A DNA stretch of 64,000 bases from Stenogyne calaminthoides (taxonomy: Eukaryota > Streptophyta > Magnoliopsida > Lamiales > Lamiaceae): contig JBBCBC010000017.1 of NCBI GenBank assembly GCA_037126765.1, positions 24,233,916-24,297,915 of the forward strand. The letters run 5' to 3'. The first letter of the stretch is position 1, and each line of letters opens with the position of its first letter. Of the stretch, positions 45,286 to 55,372 are shown piece by piece. The position numbers were made by a program, and so were the translations under genes. The notes under the pieces were generated by a model. The model was not told the DNA's origin, did no database searches, and saw nothing but the letters and a program-made list of their open reading frames with translations.

Positions 45286-45860
45286 ACTAGAGTCAATCAC
45301 CTACATGTCTAACCCATAGACCATCAAATGTCTAGTGTGTACATGAACACTCAGTGTTTTGGTGAAATGATCTTCCAAATTAAATATGTGGGAATACATT
45401 TTAATTCCATTTCTCCTATCCTTATGATCTCTCGGATCAAATGATAAGTCTAGGTACATGCTTGTTTATGTTTCCTGATCTAGGTTCCTTTGCTTGCGCA
45501 TTCGCACCAACGTTGTCTTAATACAACTTTATTAGGCAACTGGCACTCGGAACTACCCCTAGTTCTCTTAAGAACTATAAAATTCAGACAGCCTCCTTGA
45601 GGCTTCTGATGCAGCAATGTACTCAACTTCGGTTGTTGAATCTGCGGTCCTTTTGCTTGGAACTATTCCAACTGACCGCCTCATTATTGAGAGTGAAACG
45701 TAACCTGACTCTGATTTGTAATCATCATAGTCGGATTGGAAACTTATGTTAGCTTAATCAGTCACTACTAGTTCTAACTGTCCACCATAGATAAGAAAAC
45801 ATTCTTTAGTTCGTCTGGGATACTTCAGAATGGTCTTGACAGCAATCCAGTGAGACCACC
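45286..45860 (-). pseudogene. Copia B RNase H
   Basis: Read through frames: HWIAVKTILKYPRRTKECFL, then YKSESGYVSL, and TADSTTEVEYIAASEAS containing an acidic RNase H site. Later parts toward 45290 are decayed. It has a stop in VVTDYANIS-like text (TAA near 45756). The RT part of the same frame continues at 50980 on the far side of the CACTA insertion. Confidence 0.78.
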
Positions 45861-45887
45861 CACTAATACACATTTGGGCTTAGACAG

Positions 45888-46140
45888 CTGTGAAAAATGA
45901 CCTTGGAGAGCGGTTATAACCGCTCTCCAAGCATCAGTTGTCCAAGCTTGGACAGCTGATAAAAAACCGATGTCCAAGAAAAGCACTTGGACAGCGGTTT
46001 TTAACCTCTCTGCAAGTTTAAGCTTGGACAGCGGTTGATAACCGCTGTGCAAGCCAAAGGCTTGACCGCTGTCCAAGCTAATATTTTTTTTTTAATTCGT
46101 TTATTATTTTACATAGACAGCGGTTTAAAAGCTGTCCAAT
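45888..46140. repeat. CACTA left subterminal palindromic repeats
   Basis: Many copies of an AACCGCTGTCCAAG motif and its reverse, often paired. One is a perfect 30-bp palindrome at 45902-45931, with half site CTTGGAGAGCGGTTA. In CACTA elements such subterminal repeats are usually binding sites for the element's DNA-binding protein. Confidence 0.85.
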
Positions 46141-46159
46141 ATCTTTTTTTTTTAATTAT

Positions 46160-46280
46160 TAATTTACATTTTAAAAATCCTATAATAAAACTATAAACCA
46201 AAACTTATATATACGTCCAATATCATATAACATAAACCAAAAATCCTATAATAAAACCATAAACCACATATATATACCAA
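46160..46280. repeat. Short direct repeat in CACTA
   Basis: AAATCCTATAATAAAACTAT near 46174 recurs as AAATCCTATAATAAAACCAT near 46242, each followed by AAACCA. Confidence 0.6.
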
Positions 46281-46402
46281 AACATCGAAATATATAAACA
46301 TACAATCATAAACATACGTCCAATACACAAAAAATATGAAATATATATCATCACAAATATATAATTTAATTACATGCTACCAATATTTCAAACAACATTC
46401 TC

Positions 46403-49400
46403 TCAATATTGATCGTATGAATATAAGAATCGATTGTAAAGGTACCCCGTCCAATCGTTTTTCCATTTCTTCAGTCTTTTCTTAGAGTAAGACTTGAGCT
46501 CACGTTCATAGATAAACTGCAAACAACGAATCAATCAATATAGTATGAATTTTTATTCAATCAATAATAATTTAAATAAATCAATAAATTGACTTACATT
46601 GAGAGGAATGTTCGTTATAGAAGCGCAGATTATATCTTCTATAAAGCAAAACACACAAAATGTCCACAATGGTCATTATCTCATTGCCTCGGAACCTGTT
46701 GATTAACAATATAATCACGTATTACAATTATGATTTATTTCTATTAATTAGTTTGATAATTTACTAAATTAAATTTACCTTAATGTTAATCCAGTTCACT
46801 TTATTTAACCTGGATCTTGAACCCTGACTCTGAAGGCGACTCCGATACATCGTCATCACACTATTATTATTATAATTAAAAAATAAAAATAGATTAAATA
46901 TGCGTAATTTTAAAAGTAAAACAAATCATTGTATAGAATATTAAAAATAAACTTACGCTTCCATATATGAAACGAGATTAGGGCAATTTGAATAAACTCC
47001 ATCATGAGCTGGGTCCATAAAATACACACTTAATGTATTCATGTGTATGGCGACCAGCAGCCAATGGTTCCTATATTATATTGAGAATATTAAAATTAAC
47101 TGCAAATTTAGCATATATATGTGCAAATATTATAAACATGAATACAAATTTTAACGAAATGTTTATCATTCACCCCACATTTGTTGGCCAAAAAATGAGA
47201 TGATCGCTCCCAGTTAGATTCAGCATATGATTAACGAACCCATCCATGGTCTGTACCCTATCACCCATTATGAAAGACACTTGGGGGGAGACGAAGGAGT
47301 ACATTCCACTTGCTCGGTTATCTCTGGAGAGATATACCTCACACAAATATCTTTAACCACCATATATACGCTAATTAATATTTAAAAAGAAAATTAAACT
47401 ATACAGAAAGTGAATATTGAGAATTAGTAAACACATACCTGAGGTAAATGGCTATGGTGGTTGCACTCAACCACTCGTCATTCAAGACTTCGCGCACATG
47501 TTCCTCACTGACGAATTCTTGGAAAGTATTCTGATGAAAGTGAGCAAGCATGGGAACAATGATGATATCGAAAGCATTAGACGATACCATCCGGTGCACC
47601 CTAGACTGTAAATGATCATTGTGATCTAAGTCTCCAGTCAAGGGATAACCAAGTCTGAGCGCAGTGGAGTCCCTCGATTTAGCCTCATGTGGGGTCGACA
47701 GATTCTATAATTAATTTGTAATATTATTTAGAATCACAAATAAGATAATGAACTTTAATAATAAATATTTTACCATCATGGTGCTAGAGACCAATTTGCT
47801 CGGTCATTCGATGAAGTGCCCGACCGCTGTTCCGACTATGACGGCTTCATCGATTAGTTTTGGCACCGCTGAATCCTCCTCTCCGATTACGGGTACATCG
47901 AGTGTGACCCTCACGAAACCAGGAGTGATGGGATGACCATGAATCATTCCATGGGAGCTGTGCAACGAGCCTGTGGCCACCAACCGATCGGGATCCTCCA
48001 GATAAAGGTAGCAAAAGGTCGTTGGCTGTTCGAATAAGATATTTAGTTAGAAAAATTTAATACACTAGTCTTTAATTAAAACAAATGTGAGACATGCATA
48101 TCTAATACCTGGGAGACGTTTTGAAGTGCCTCAATAAAGTCGTCCCTAGGGTTAGCTAAAAACATAGCATTAGCGACACTATGTTCACAGCTTGCTCCAC
48201 TCGACGACATTCCGTGGCTCGATCTTCTCTTAGACCTCAAACGTTCCACATCTTTAGACAACTTGGCAACCTGTTCTGTTAGTATACCCACCATATTCAT
48301 GGATTGAAGACCAGGTGCCATTGCTAAAGATGTCTTCGTCACGCCATATCCGACACTTCGTAAGCGGCCGGGATGCTCCTGGCGACCCATAGCCCGTCTA
48401 AACAGATCACCAGGGTCAATCATGCGAATGTCGTCGGGCGTCATGGTCTGAGATAGATGCTCCTGAATCACAAAAACAAAAGATTATTATTTAATTATTT
48501 ATTTATAAATAATAGTTTATAATTGAAAGATAAATTAATGGATAGATTACCCTTTCTTCGATGATGCGTTGTACCTTTGGGATCGTGAATATTCCCGTCT
48601 CGACCCTTTCTAGTAGTCTGAAATAAGTCGAAACGGGTAACAATAGGCTCACTCTCTCCAGTTTTTCTTCTTTCTTCTTTCTACGATAGTGATGAACGTG
48701 TCCCTTTATTAGATATATTAAAAGTGAATATATAAAAAAAAATTAAAAGTTAGGATTTTGATCTCACCATATTTTCTCTTATTCGTGCATAACCTTTGTT
48801 CAATCCATGATATCGCGCCTCCATCGATTTGGCTTGATCGCGATTTTTATTACTTCGATTCTATAGTATAATAGAAATATGATAAACACTGAAAAACTTA
48901 GGGCATTAGAAATTGAGGAAATGACATTGATCAATTTTACCTGGAAATCATCCTCCATAGCTCTGCTCACAAACTCCTCCCAGTATGGAGCCACCATAGG
49001 GCTATTCTGATACGCTGGAGGCGGACTAGCCGAGTAAAGACCAGTTTCCAGATCTCGTGTGTTACTTCTCAACCAAGTCCGGAAATTTTTGGCCATTACT
49101 CCAGCTTGCGACAATATATGCTTCTTCTTTTTGAGGTCAAGACCTCTAAATGTAGTCTATACGCATATAACATAACAATTTAGTAAATTTAAGGGTCATA
49201 CTACAACTTTCAATAAATATATAATTAACATACCGTAAGCTCGTCCCATAATCTTTCCTTCAAAGGAGTCAGTTTGGGGCTACGCCAGTCCTTGGCTGGC
49301 AGCACGATAGGGATCACGGTCCTGACTGCAGCTCCAATGTAGAAGGACAATGACTCACTCTCTTTTCTTATTGCCTGTCCAAACTCATTGAACGATAACT

Positions 49401-49695
49401 GCAATAACATAGTATTTAATTAGGTTCAACGATCAATCAATATATTTATCGATTTCAAAATGTTCAATTGTAATAAAATTACCTGAAGTGTTTTCCCCTT
49501 GCTATGAGCTCTCTTAATAGATGACATGGTGACTATACCCCGAGTGCGCTTCTCCCCGGAGCTGCTAGTGGTGGTGGGAGCATCAGTGTCACACTCTCTC
49601 AAGTCATCATATGCACCATGATCATATGCGCCATGATCTCCATCAGAATATCCATCATCATCTCCATCATCTCTGGGATATGGCAAATGAGACAT
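46403..49695 (-). pseudogene. CACTA TNPA-like/DUF8039 gene with a Ulp1-type protease end
   Basis: Multi-exon minus-strand gene. The chosen ATG (49695, MSHLPYPRDDGDDDG) follows an intron-like TTTACAG. GT...AG introns separate about 13 exons. Early exons match the plant Ptta/En/Spm transposase type: KDWRSPKLTPLKERLWDEL (49399-49234), KNFRTWLRSNTRDLE (49157-48942) and LLERVETGIFTIPKVQ (48702-48552). Exon 48462-48108 has a coiled coil. Exon 48026-47775 (YLYLEDPDRLVATGSL) resembles the DUF8039 region. The end resembles a C48/Ulp1 SUMO protease: His in NHWLLVAIHMN, Asp in VYFMDPAHDG (47071-46958), Cys in HCGHFV near 46660. Two in-frame stops flank that Cys, so the protease seems decayed. The stop is at 46403. 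Exon limits are by eye. Confidence 0.72.
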
Positions 49696-49722
49696 GATCC
49701 TGTAAAGCAGAAGAAACAACAT

Positions 49723-50480
49723 TTAATAAACAAAAAACAAACAATATTCACAACCGAATGTTTCATGTATTAACAACATTTCTATGTGGCATAGTCAGAT
49801 TGGTCAACCGGATGTTTCATCTCTTACAGCCGATTACTGGACCAAAATATCGAACTCTGTTTCTACAAGGTACAATCATACATAGCGTGGCAGGAAGGAC
49901 AGAATGGTGTGTGATTTTACAACACTAGGCGTTCTAGGAGAAAGACCTTGTATAGAAACCATAACATGGTCCGGATAAGAACCTAAATCTGCACAGACAT
50001 TACATGAATATCCCCACTGTTTCTACCAGGCACAATAATCATGCATCACATGGAAACAAAAAAAGAACCGTGAATTACTTCATAGCAGAAAGCATTCTAG
50101 GCCATAGACCTGAAGAACATTAACACTTTCCGATATGAACTATCTATGCATGCATACATGATACATCTACTTATAAGTTACATCTGCATCATCATAGGCT
50201 GTGGGAGGTACACGTAGATGGTAAATTAAAATTTTAGTTGATAGCAAACTCTTATACTATGAACACATGTGTATTAGGCTTGAATGACATTGTCTTCTGA
50301 AGTAGACTAGTAAATTAATTCTTATACCATGAAAGACACAATTCAGAAATGACAATCCTGAGATTAGTTCAGTTCAAAACAACAAGAGCAACATAATATA
50401 AACAAAACTATTGAAGCAAAATATATAATTTCAGCTAAAAAAAACCAAAAGATCCCACAATCCACTGTACCAACTAAGTG
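49723..50480 (-). other. CACTA gene 5' intron/leader
   Basis: No coding sequence seen. Probably an intron in the 5' untranslated part, since an acceptor-like TTTACAG abuts the first coding exon at 49698. Confidence 0.4.
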
Positions 50481-50761
50481 TTATGGAGGCGACGGCAGCG
50501 GCGGTAGGGGAGGATAGCGACGGCGGGGGCGGTAGGGGAGGGCAGCGGCGGCGGTAGGAGAGGGAGGGAGGAGGGCGCGCGATGATTTGGGGGAGAGGGA
50601 GAAGCCGATGACGGTGGCTAGCAGGTCAACGGCGACGGCGGCGATTTGGTTGAAGGGAAACCGACGACGGCGGCGATTTGGGGGGAGAGAAAATTGCAGA
50701 GAAAGAAATGAAGGAATCTGAGAGCTAGGTCTCGGTTCTGGACATATATATTAGATATATA
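50481..50761 (-). promoter_or_regulatory. CACTA gene GC-rich leader and TATA region
   Basis: A GC-rich, GGCGGCGG-repeat stretch (50485-50680) in otherwise AT-rich DNA, preceded on the minus strand by TATATATCTAATATATATG at about 50740-50760. This fits a promoter and 5' leader of the minus-strand gene, lying between it and the right subterminal repeats. Confidence 0.5.
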
Positions 50762-50767
50762 AAAAAA

Positions 50768-50946
50768 AGACAGCGGTTATTAACCGCTGTCCAAGTGTTT
50801 ACTTAGACAGCGGTTACTAACCGTTGTGCAAGTGATCTTAGACAGCGGTTTGAAACCGCTGTCTTTGTTTTTTGTTTTTTTTTTTAATAAAACCGCTCTC
50901 CAAGCTGTTACTTGGAGAGCTGTTTGAAAAAAGGGTTGTCCAAGTG
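50768..50946. repeat. CACTA right subterminal palindromic repeats
   Basis: Repeated AGACAGCGGTT...AACCGCTGTCCAAG units, the same motif as at the left end and in mirror orientation. Confidence 0.85.
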
Positions 50947-50979
50947 CAGTTGTGTAAGCTCAAATGTGTAGTAGTGACC

Positions 50980-51658
50980 CGGATTCTGTTGGTATCTACA
51001 AGTGATTTTGATAGCGTAGGCCACGTTTGGCCTAGTGCAAGTCATGGCGTACATGATCTACCCAATTGCATATGCATATGGGACATCTTTCATGTGCTTG
51101 ATATCAGCTTCAACAGAAGGACAATCCTTCTTTGATAACTTTATCCCATGATTTGCCGATAGAGATCCTCTCTCTCCATCGCAAAACGCTTCAACACCTT
51201 GTCTACATAGGTGGACTGTGACAGCCCCAACATCCTCTTGGATCTGTCCCTGTGGATCATGATCCCTAGTTTGTAGCAGGCTCCACCAAGACCCTTCATC
51301 ATGAAGGTCTTTAACAACAAATCTTTAACAGACTGCATTAACGGGATATTGTTTCCCATGATCACTATGTCATCGACATACACAATTATGAAAACAATAT
51401 TCTTCCCGCTGCATTTACAATAAACGCAAGGATCTTCCGAGTTTCTGATGAAGTAAAAAAAACTTGATAGCTTCATCAAATCGGATATTCCTACTCCTAG
51501 AAGCTTGCTTCAATCCATAAATGGATATCTTTAGCTTGCATACTAGATATGAATTTGGCTTAGATGTAAAACCTTCAGGTTGAGTCATAAACACTTCCTT
51601 ATCAATGTTTCCATTGAGAAAAGTTGTTTTGACATCCATCTGCCAAATCTCATAATCA
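50980..51658 (-). pseudogene. Copia B reverse transcriptase (middle part)
   Basis: Frame 51479-51141 holds IIVYVDDIVIMGNN, so the catalytic YVDD is intact, followed by QSVKDLLLKTFMMKGLGGAC and LGLSQSTYVDKVLKRFAM. Frame 51639-51415 is the preceding part, DVKTTFLNGNIDKEVFMTQP and VCKLKISIYGLKQASRS. There is a frame change between them near 51470. Upstream, the match stops at the solo LTR (51664) and resumes at 53532. Confidence 0.86.
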
Positions 51659-51663
51659 TAGTG

Positions 51664-53531
51664 TGTTGGGATATTTTAGTTTTGATAAATTATGCCAAAA
51701 CATTATCAACTTGTGTTATTCAAGCTATTTTACAGGTAACAAGTTAAGGGGGAACGAGAGAACAAATTGAGGGGGAACTCACAAAATTAGAAGAAGATGA
51801 TCGAGATCAGACGAGGCTGCAGACGAGAATGATCGAGATCAGATGAGTTAGATGAGTTCCGAGTCAACTGATGAGCTGTGCAAAATCAGATGTGAAGAAA
51901 AGCTAAAGCCAGCAAATCAGAAAAGAAGGTTGCAGATCAGAAGATGAGCAAAAGAGACTGATCAAGATCAGACGTGATCGAGATCAGATATGAAGATGAG
52001 CAGATGAGACTGATCGTGATCAGACGTGATCGAGATCATATATGATAACCTGATATGCTAACCTGATGGAGATGACCTGATGTTATCCTGAGTTACTGAA
52101 CTGAAGAAGTGTTGATCTGATCAGTCGAGCTGATCAGATCAGGCAAGAAGAAATCAGATAGCCTGAGTTAATGTGACCTGAGGGTCAGGATGTCTGAATT
52201 CAGAAGAGCTGAACTCAGTAAGCCTGAGTATCAGTATGCATGATCAGACAAGGTCCGCTGAAGAAAAGTCTGCTGAATCAAGAAACCTGAGACTCAGTAA
52301 GTTACTGAAGAACCTGAAGGTTCAGATAACCTGAAGGCTCAGATAACCTGAAGGCTCGGATAACCTGAAGACTCAGATAAACCTGAAGACTCAGTAACAA
52401 ACCTGAAGACTCAGTATAACTGAATACACTGAGACTCAGATAGACACTGAAGACTCAGATGACACTGAAGACTCAGATGAACCTGACGACTCAGATGAAC
52501 CTGAAGACTCAGATGAACCTGAAGACTCAGATAGATCCTGAGACTCAGAAGAAACTGAAGAATATAGCCGTTAGATTCAGCTGACGTGGACCAATGAGAG
52601 GAAGACGACAAGCCTGAAAAAGCTGCAAAAAGCTACAGTGTAGTATGGATTTGAATGTGATTCTCTCCAACGGTAACATTCAAATCCACACTATAAATAC
52701 AAGTTCTTCCTTCATTATCAAGTGTGGATGAATGTGGAAGAGTGTGGAGAATGTAGCAAACGATGCTACAGAGCTAAGAAAATATGGGTTCTAGCAGTTC
52801 CCAGCCAAGGTCGTGTGCCAGATGATGCGAGTCCTGAAATATGGCCTGATCGTAGCACGGCTAAGGCAGTCAACACAAGGCACGTTGAAAGGAATTGTGC
52901 ACCTTATTCTATATACTCAAGCATTCCCACCATAGAACACAGAGCGAGAGATACACGCATATATTCAAGAGTGTTCTACCTTAGATCTAAGCACAAATGT
53001 TATATCCTAAGCTTAGAGAGATTTTTCCATCCTTAGCATTGAGGCTAAACAAATGTAAGGGAAAATCTCAAACTAGTTGGAAACCAAACAAACCTTACCC
53101 AAATCAGTTTGATAGGATAAGTTTGTAGATGAGTGTGAACTCGGTAAACATCTAGCAATCCTGCAAGGGAGGGTAGGCAATCCCGTAAGGGTGATAAGTC
53201 TCGTTTGAGTGCAAACTCGGTAAACATCTCGGCCATCCCGTGAAGGATATATGTCCCGCAGGTTAAGTTCGGTTAAGGTTCCCCTGTGTTAAGGGAAGAG
53301 TGGACGTAAGACGGGTTTCGTCTGAACCACTATAAAATCTTGTGTGTTCTTTACTGCTTTATGTTTATACTTGTCATATGCATTCGATTATAAGCAAAAC
53401 AACACACATCGTTCTTAAAAGCAAAAATTATTATTGACCATTCCCTCACCCCTGTTTTTATATGCATCACTTGACACAAAGTCTTCCGCACACGCAAAAT
53501 GGGTTTTTCGTCACTAAAATTAGGACCATCA
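51664..53531 (+). repeat. Solo LTR (Sirevirus-like copia) with TSD
   Basis: 1868 bp from TGTTGGGATATTTTAG to AATTAGGACCATCA, flanked by the 5-bp duplication TAGTG (51659-51663 and 53532-53536). The empty site can be read in copy A (ATCATAGTGTGCTGGTATCG near 22123). No internal element sequence remains, so it is the product of recombination between two LTRs. It has AAGGGGGAAC tracts at about 51746 and a TATAAATA box near 52691. The orientation is set by the TATA box and by comparison with LTR C. Confidence 0.9.
52280..52560. repeat. CTGAAGACTCAGAT minisatellite in solo LTR
   Basis: More than ten copies of a 15-18 bp unit, AACCTGAAGACTCAGATG with small variants. A few related units appear in LTR C (28790-28860). 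Confidence 0.85.
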
Positions 53532-53536
53532 TAGTG

Positions 53537-54497
53537 TGCTGCTATCGCAAGTAAAATTCGAATGGACTTGATCTTTCAACTGGTGAGAAGGACTTATCAT
53601 AGTCAATGCCTTCGCGTTGACTATAACCCTTCGTCACCAACCTAACTTTGTAGGTTTGTACATTGTCATTTGCATCGGTCTCTCACTTGAGGACCCATTT
53701 GCAACATATGGGTCTAACCCCTTTAGGCAACTCAACCAAGTCCTAGACTTGATTGGTGTACATCGAGTCCATCTCGGATTTCATGGCTTCATGCCACTTC
53801 CCTGAATCAATATCTGATATTGCTTCAGAATAAGTATTAGGATCTTCCTTATCCGGTATGTCCATATTATCGAGTTCCTCCAAGAGGTAACCGTATCTAT
53901 GGGCGAATTACGATTCCTAATTGACTTACGGAGCTGTGGTTGTACAGGCTGTACATTCTGATCGTGAAAATTTTGTGGTGCATCGATTTCATCAATGTCC
54001 GGAGAGTCCTCAAGAGCTACACTTTCAGATGCCTCTTGGGCGGGAGTTTGAACTATGTTGTTCTCATTCAGCCCACTTGGAGGTTCTTGCATTGGCAAAC
54101 ATACTCCAATTACACTCCCACTGGCTGAAAGACGATCACCTAGTGAAAGGCTCCCACCGTGAAAGTTGCAGAATACTCCCACTGATTCTTTGTCATGTTG
54201 TTTTGACAAGACGTCAATCTCTTTGTTAATTTGTGGTTCTTGAATTTCTTCAAGTTCTATCAGCTTACGACCTTGTTCCTTAAAGACATAGTCTTCTTTG
54301 AGGAACTTGGTCTGCCTAGAAACAATCACTGATTGTTTTTCAGGTAGATAGAAGTAATATCCTTTGGTTTCCTTAGGATATCCCACAAAGTAACCCTTTT
54401 CACCTTTGGATTCCAACTTATCGGTAAGCATCCTTTTCACAATCACTAGGCAACCCCATGTACGATATGTGTAAAAGTTGGTTTCTTGACTCACCAT
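53537..54497 (-). pseudogene. Copia B RT start and INT-RT linker
   Basis: Frame 54497-53781 carries GCLVIVKRMLTDKLESKGEK and GYFVGYPKETKGYYFYLPEK, the post-integrase segment, then the Gln/Glu-rich linker as in A (LIELEEIQEPQINKEIDVLS). The RT start is recovered downstream in other frames (TAA and frame change near 53900; LVELPKGVRPICC-like text near 53700). Nearly identical to 22288-22923 of A. Confidence 0.8.
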
Positions 54498-55029
54498 AGT
54501 TCATATGGTCTGTGCTCAACCGATTTAGAAGGAATCCTATTTAGAACGTAAATTGAGGTTTGTAACGCATATCCCCATAAGAATGTTGGAAGATAGGAAA
54601 GCCCACCATGGAACTCACCTCTTCGATCTCTCCTCTCGGTTTGTAACAGGGTTCGGTTTCTCCTCTCGGACACACCGTTCGTGTGAGGTGTTCTGGGAGG
54701 AGTCCATTGTGACTGGATTCCATGTAACTTCAAGTAATCAGTGAATTCATGGCTAAGGTATTCACCTCTTCGATCTAATCAAAGAGTCTTGATACTCTTA
54801 CCAAGTTGCTTCTCTACTTCAGCCTTAAACTCTTTGAATTTCTCAAAAGATTCGAATTTGTGTTTCATAAGATACACGTATACGTATCTTGAGAAATGAT
54901 CAGTAAAAACGATGAAGTATCCGAAGTGACCCCTAGCTAGAGTGGGCAATGGTCCACAAACATCGTTGTAGATCAACTCTAGAACTTCTTTGGCATGCAC
55001 CCCTTTCCCAGAAAAGGGTCTGTTGATCA
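54491..55029 (-). pseudogene. Copia B integrase
   Basis: Two open frames. 55024-54779, here part of a longer chimeric frame, has HAKEVLELIYNDVCGPL with the first Asp. 54733-54491 has the NGVSERRNRT block with Glu, then FLWGYALQTSIYVLNRIPSK. The LRSDRGGEY block falls at the frame change near 54770, where the plus strand reads TTCGATCTAATCAAAGAGTC in place of A's TCGACCTGATCGAAGAGTC. The GAG-pre-integrase part is missing. Confidence 0.82.
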
Positions 55030-55372
55030 TGTAGTGAGCAGGAGAGATTCTTCCTTTGGGCAAGCTGAACAGACGAGTTATGTCAGCATTTGAAAGTCTG
55101 ATCTCCTCTCCGTTAACTGAAGAAATCAGTTCATCTCCAGGATTGTCCGTATCCACCTTCAAATTCCTTAAGAATTCCAGTGCTTCATACTGCATTACTG
55201 GATTGCAGTGAGCAGCACAGTATTTTTCAAGACCTCCCTTCTTCAGAATTTGTTCAACCTCCATTGATTCTGGATCCTGCGTAACACCAAACTTTACAAA
55301 TTTGTCATCGACAATTTTTGTTGCCAGATCCGCATAGTTGCACATGATTTTTCCCATTCCGTGAGTGGCCAT
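54779..55372 (-). CDS. Chimeric ORF: unknown N-terminus fused to copia integrase
   Basis: A continuous 197-codon frame. Residues 1-113 (MATHGMGKIMCNYADLATKI ... RISPAHY) are not copia sequence; the part LRNLKVDTDNPGDELISSVN with ITRLFSLPKG recalls the Transposase_32 'putative plant transposon protein' type found in plant retroelements, by feel only. From residue 116 (MINRPFSGKG) on it is integrase of copia B. The join lies where A and B sequences part (55024-55034, after GTTGATCAT). The frame ends at 54779 in integrase. Whether it is expressed is unknown; the AT-rich upstream DNA has no clear TATA box. Confidence 0.55.
   Translation of the reverse strand: MATHGMGKIMCNYADLATKIVDDKFVKFGVTQDPESMEVEQILKKGGLEKYCAAHCNPVMQYEALEFLRNLKVDTDNPGDELISSVNGEEIRLSNADITRLFSLPKGRISPAHYMINRPFSGKGVHAKEVLELIYNDVCGPLPTLARGHFGYFIVFTDHFSRYVYVYLMKHKFESFEKFKEFKAEVEKQLGKSIKTL

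Larger units (their letters stand above)
45861..50976 (-). mobile_element. CACTA (En/Spm) DNA transposon, non-autonomous
   Basis: A 5116-bp element with terminal inverted repeats CACTAATACACATTTGGGCT at the left and CACTACTACACATTTGAGCT at the right (read inward), both starting CACTA. A 3-bp TSD, ACC, is at 45858-45860 and 50977-50979. Host sequence rejoins as copia B pol. Subterminal repeats of CTTGGACAGCGGTT line both ends. The single gene inside is on the minus strand, so the right end is its 5' side. No DDE transposase (TNPD/TNP2) is present. Confidence 0.93.
45273..55029 (-). mobile_element. Copia element B, interrupted twice and 5'-truncated
   Basis: Minus-strand copia element of the same family as A. 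Pieces: RNase H (45286-45860), RT (50980-51658), RT start and linker (53537-54497), integrase (54491-55029). Insertions: a CACTA element at 45861-50976 and a solo LTR at 51664-53531, each with its own target duplication. Gag, protease, PBS and 5' LTR are missing; at about 55029 the match to A ends and a different reading frame continues. Confidence 0.87.

Noticed and set aside
45888..46140. CRISPR-like array
   Set aside because: The repeats are palindromic subterminal repeats of a CACTA transposon with variable spacing, in a plant genome.
52280..52560. CRISPR-like or coding repeat
   Set aside because: Contiguous minisatellite units without spacers, inside a solo LTR and without a long open frame.
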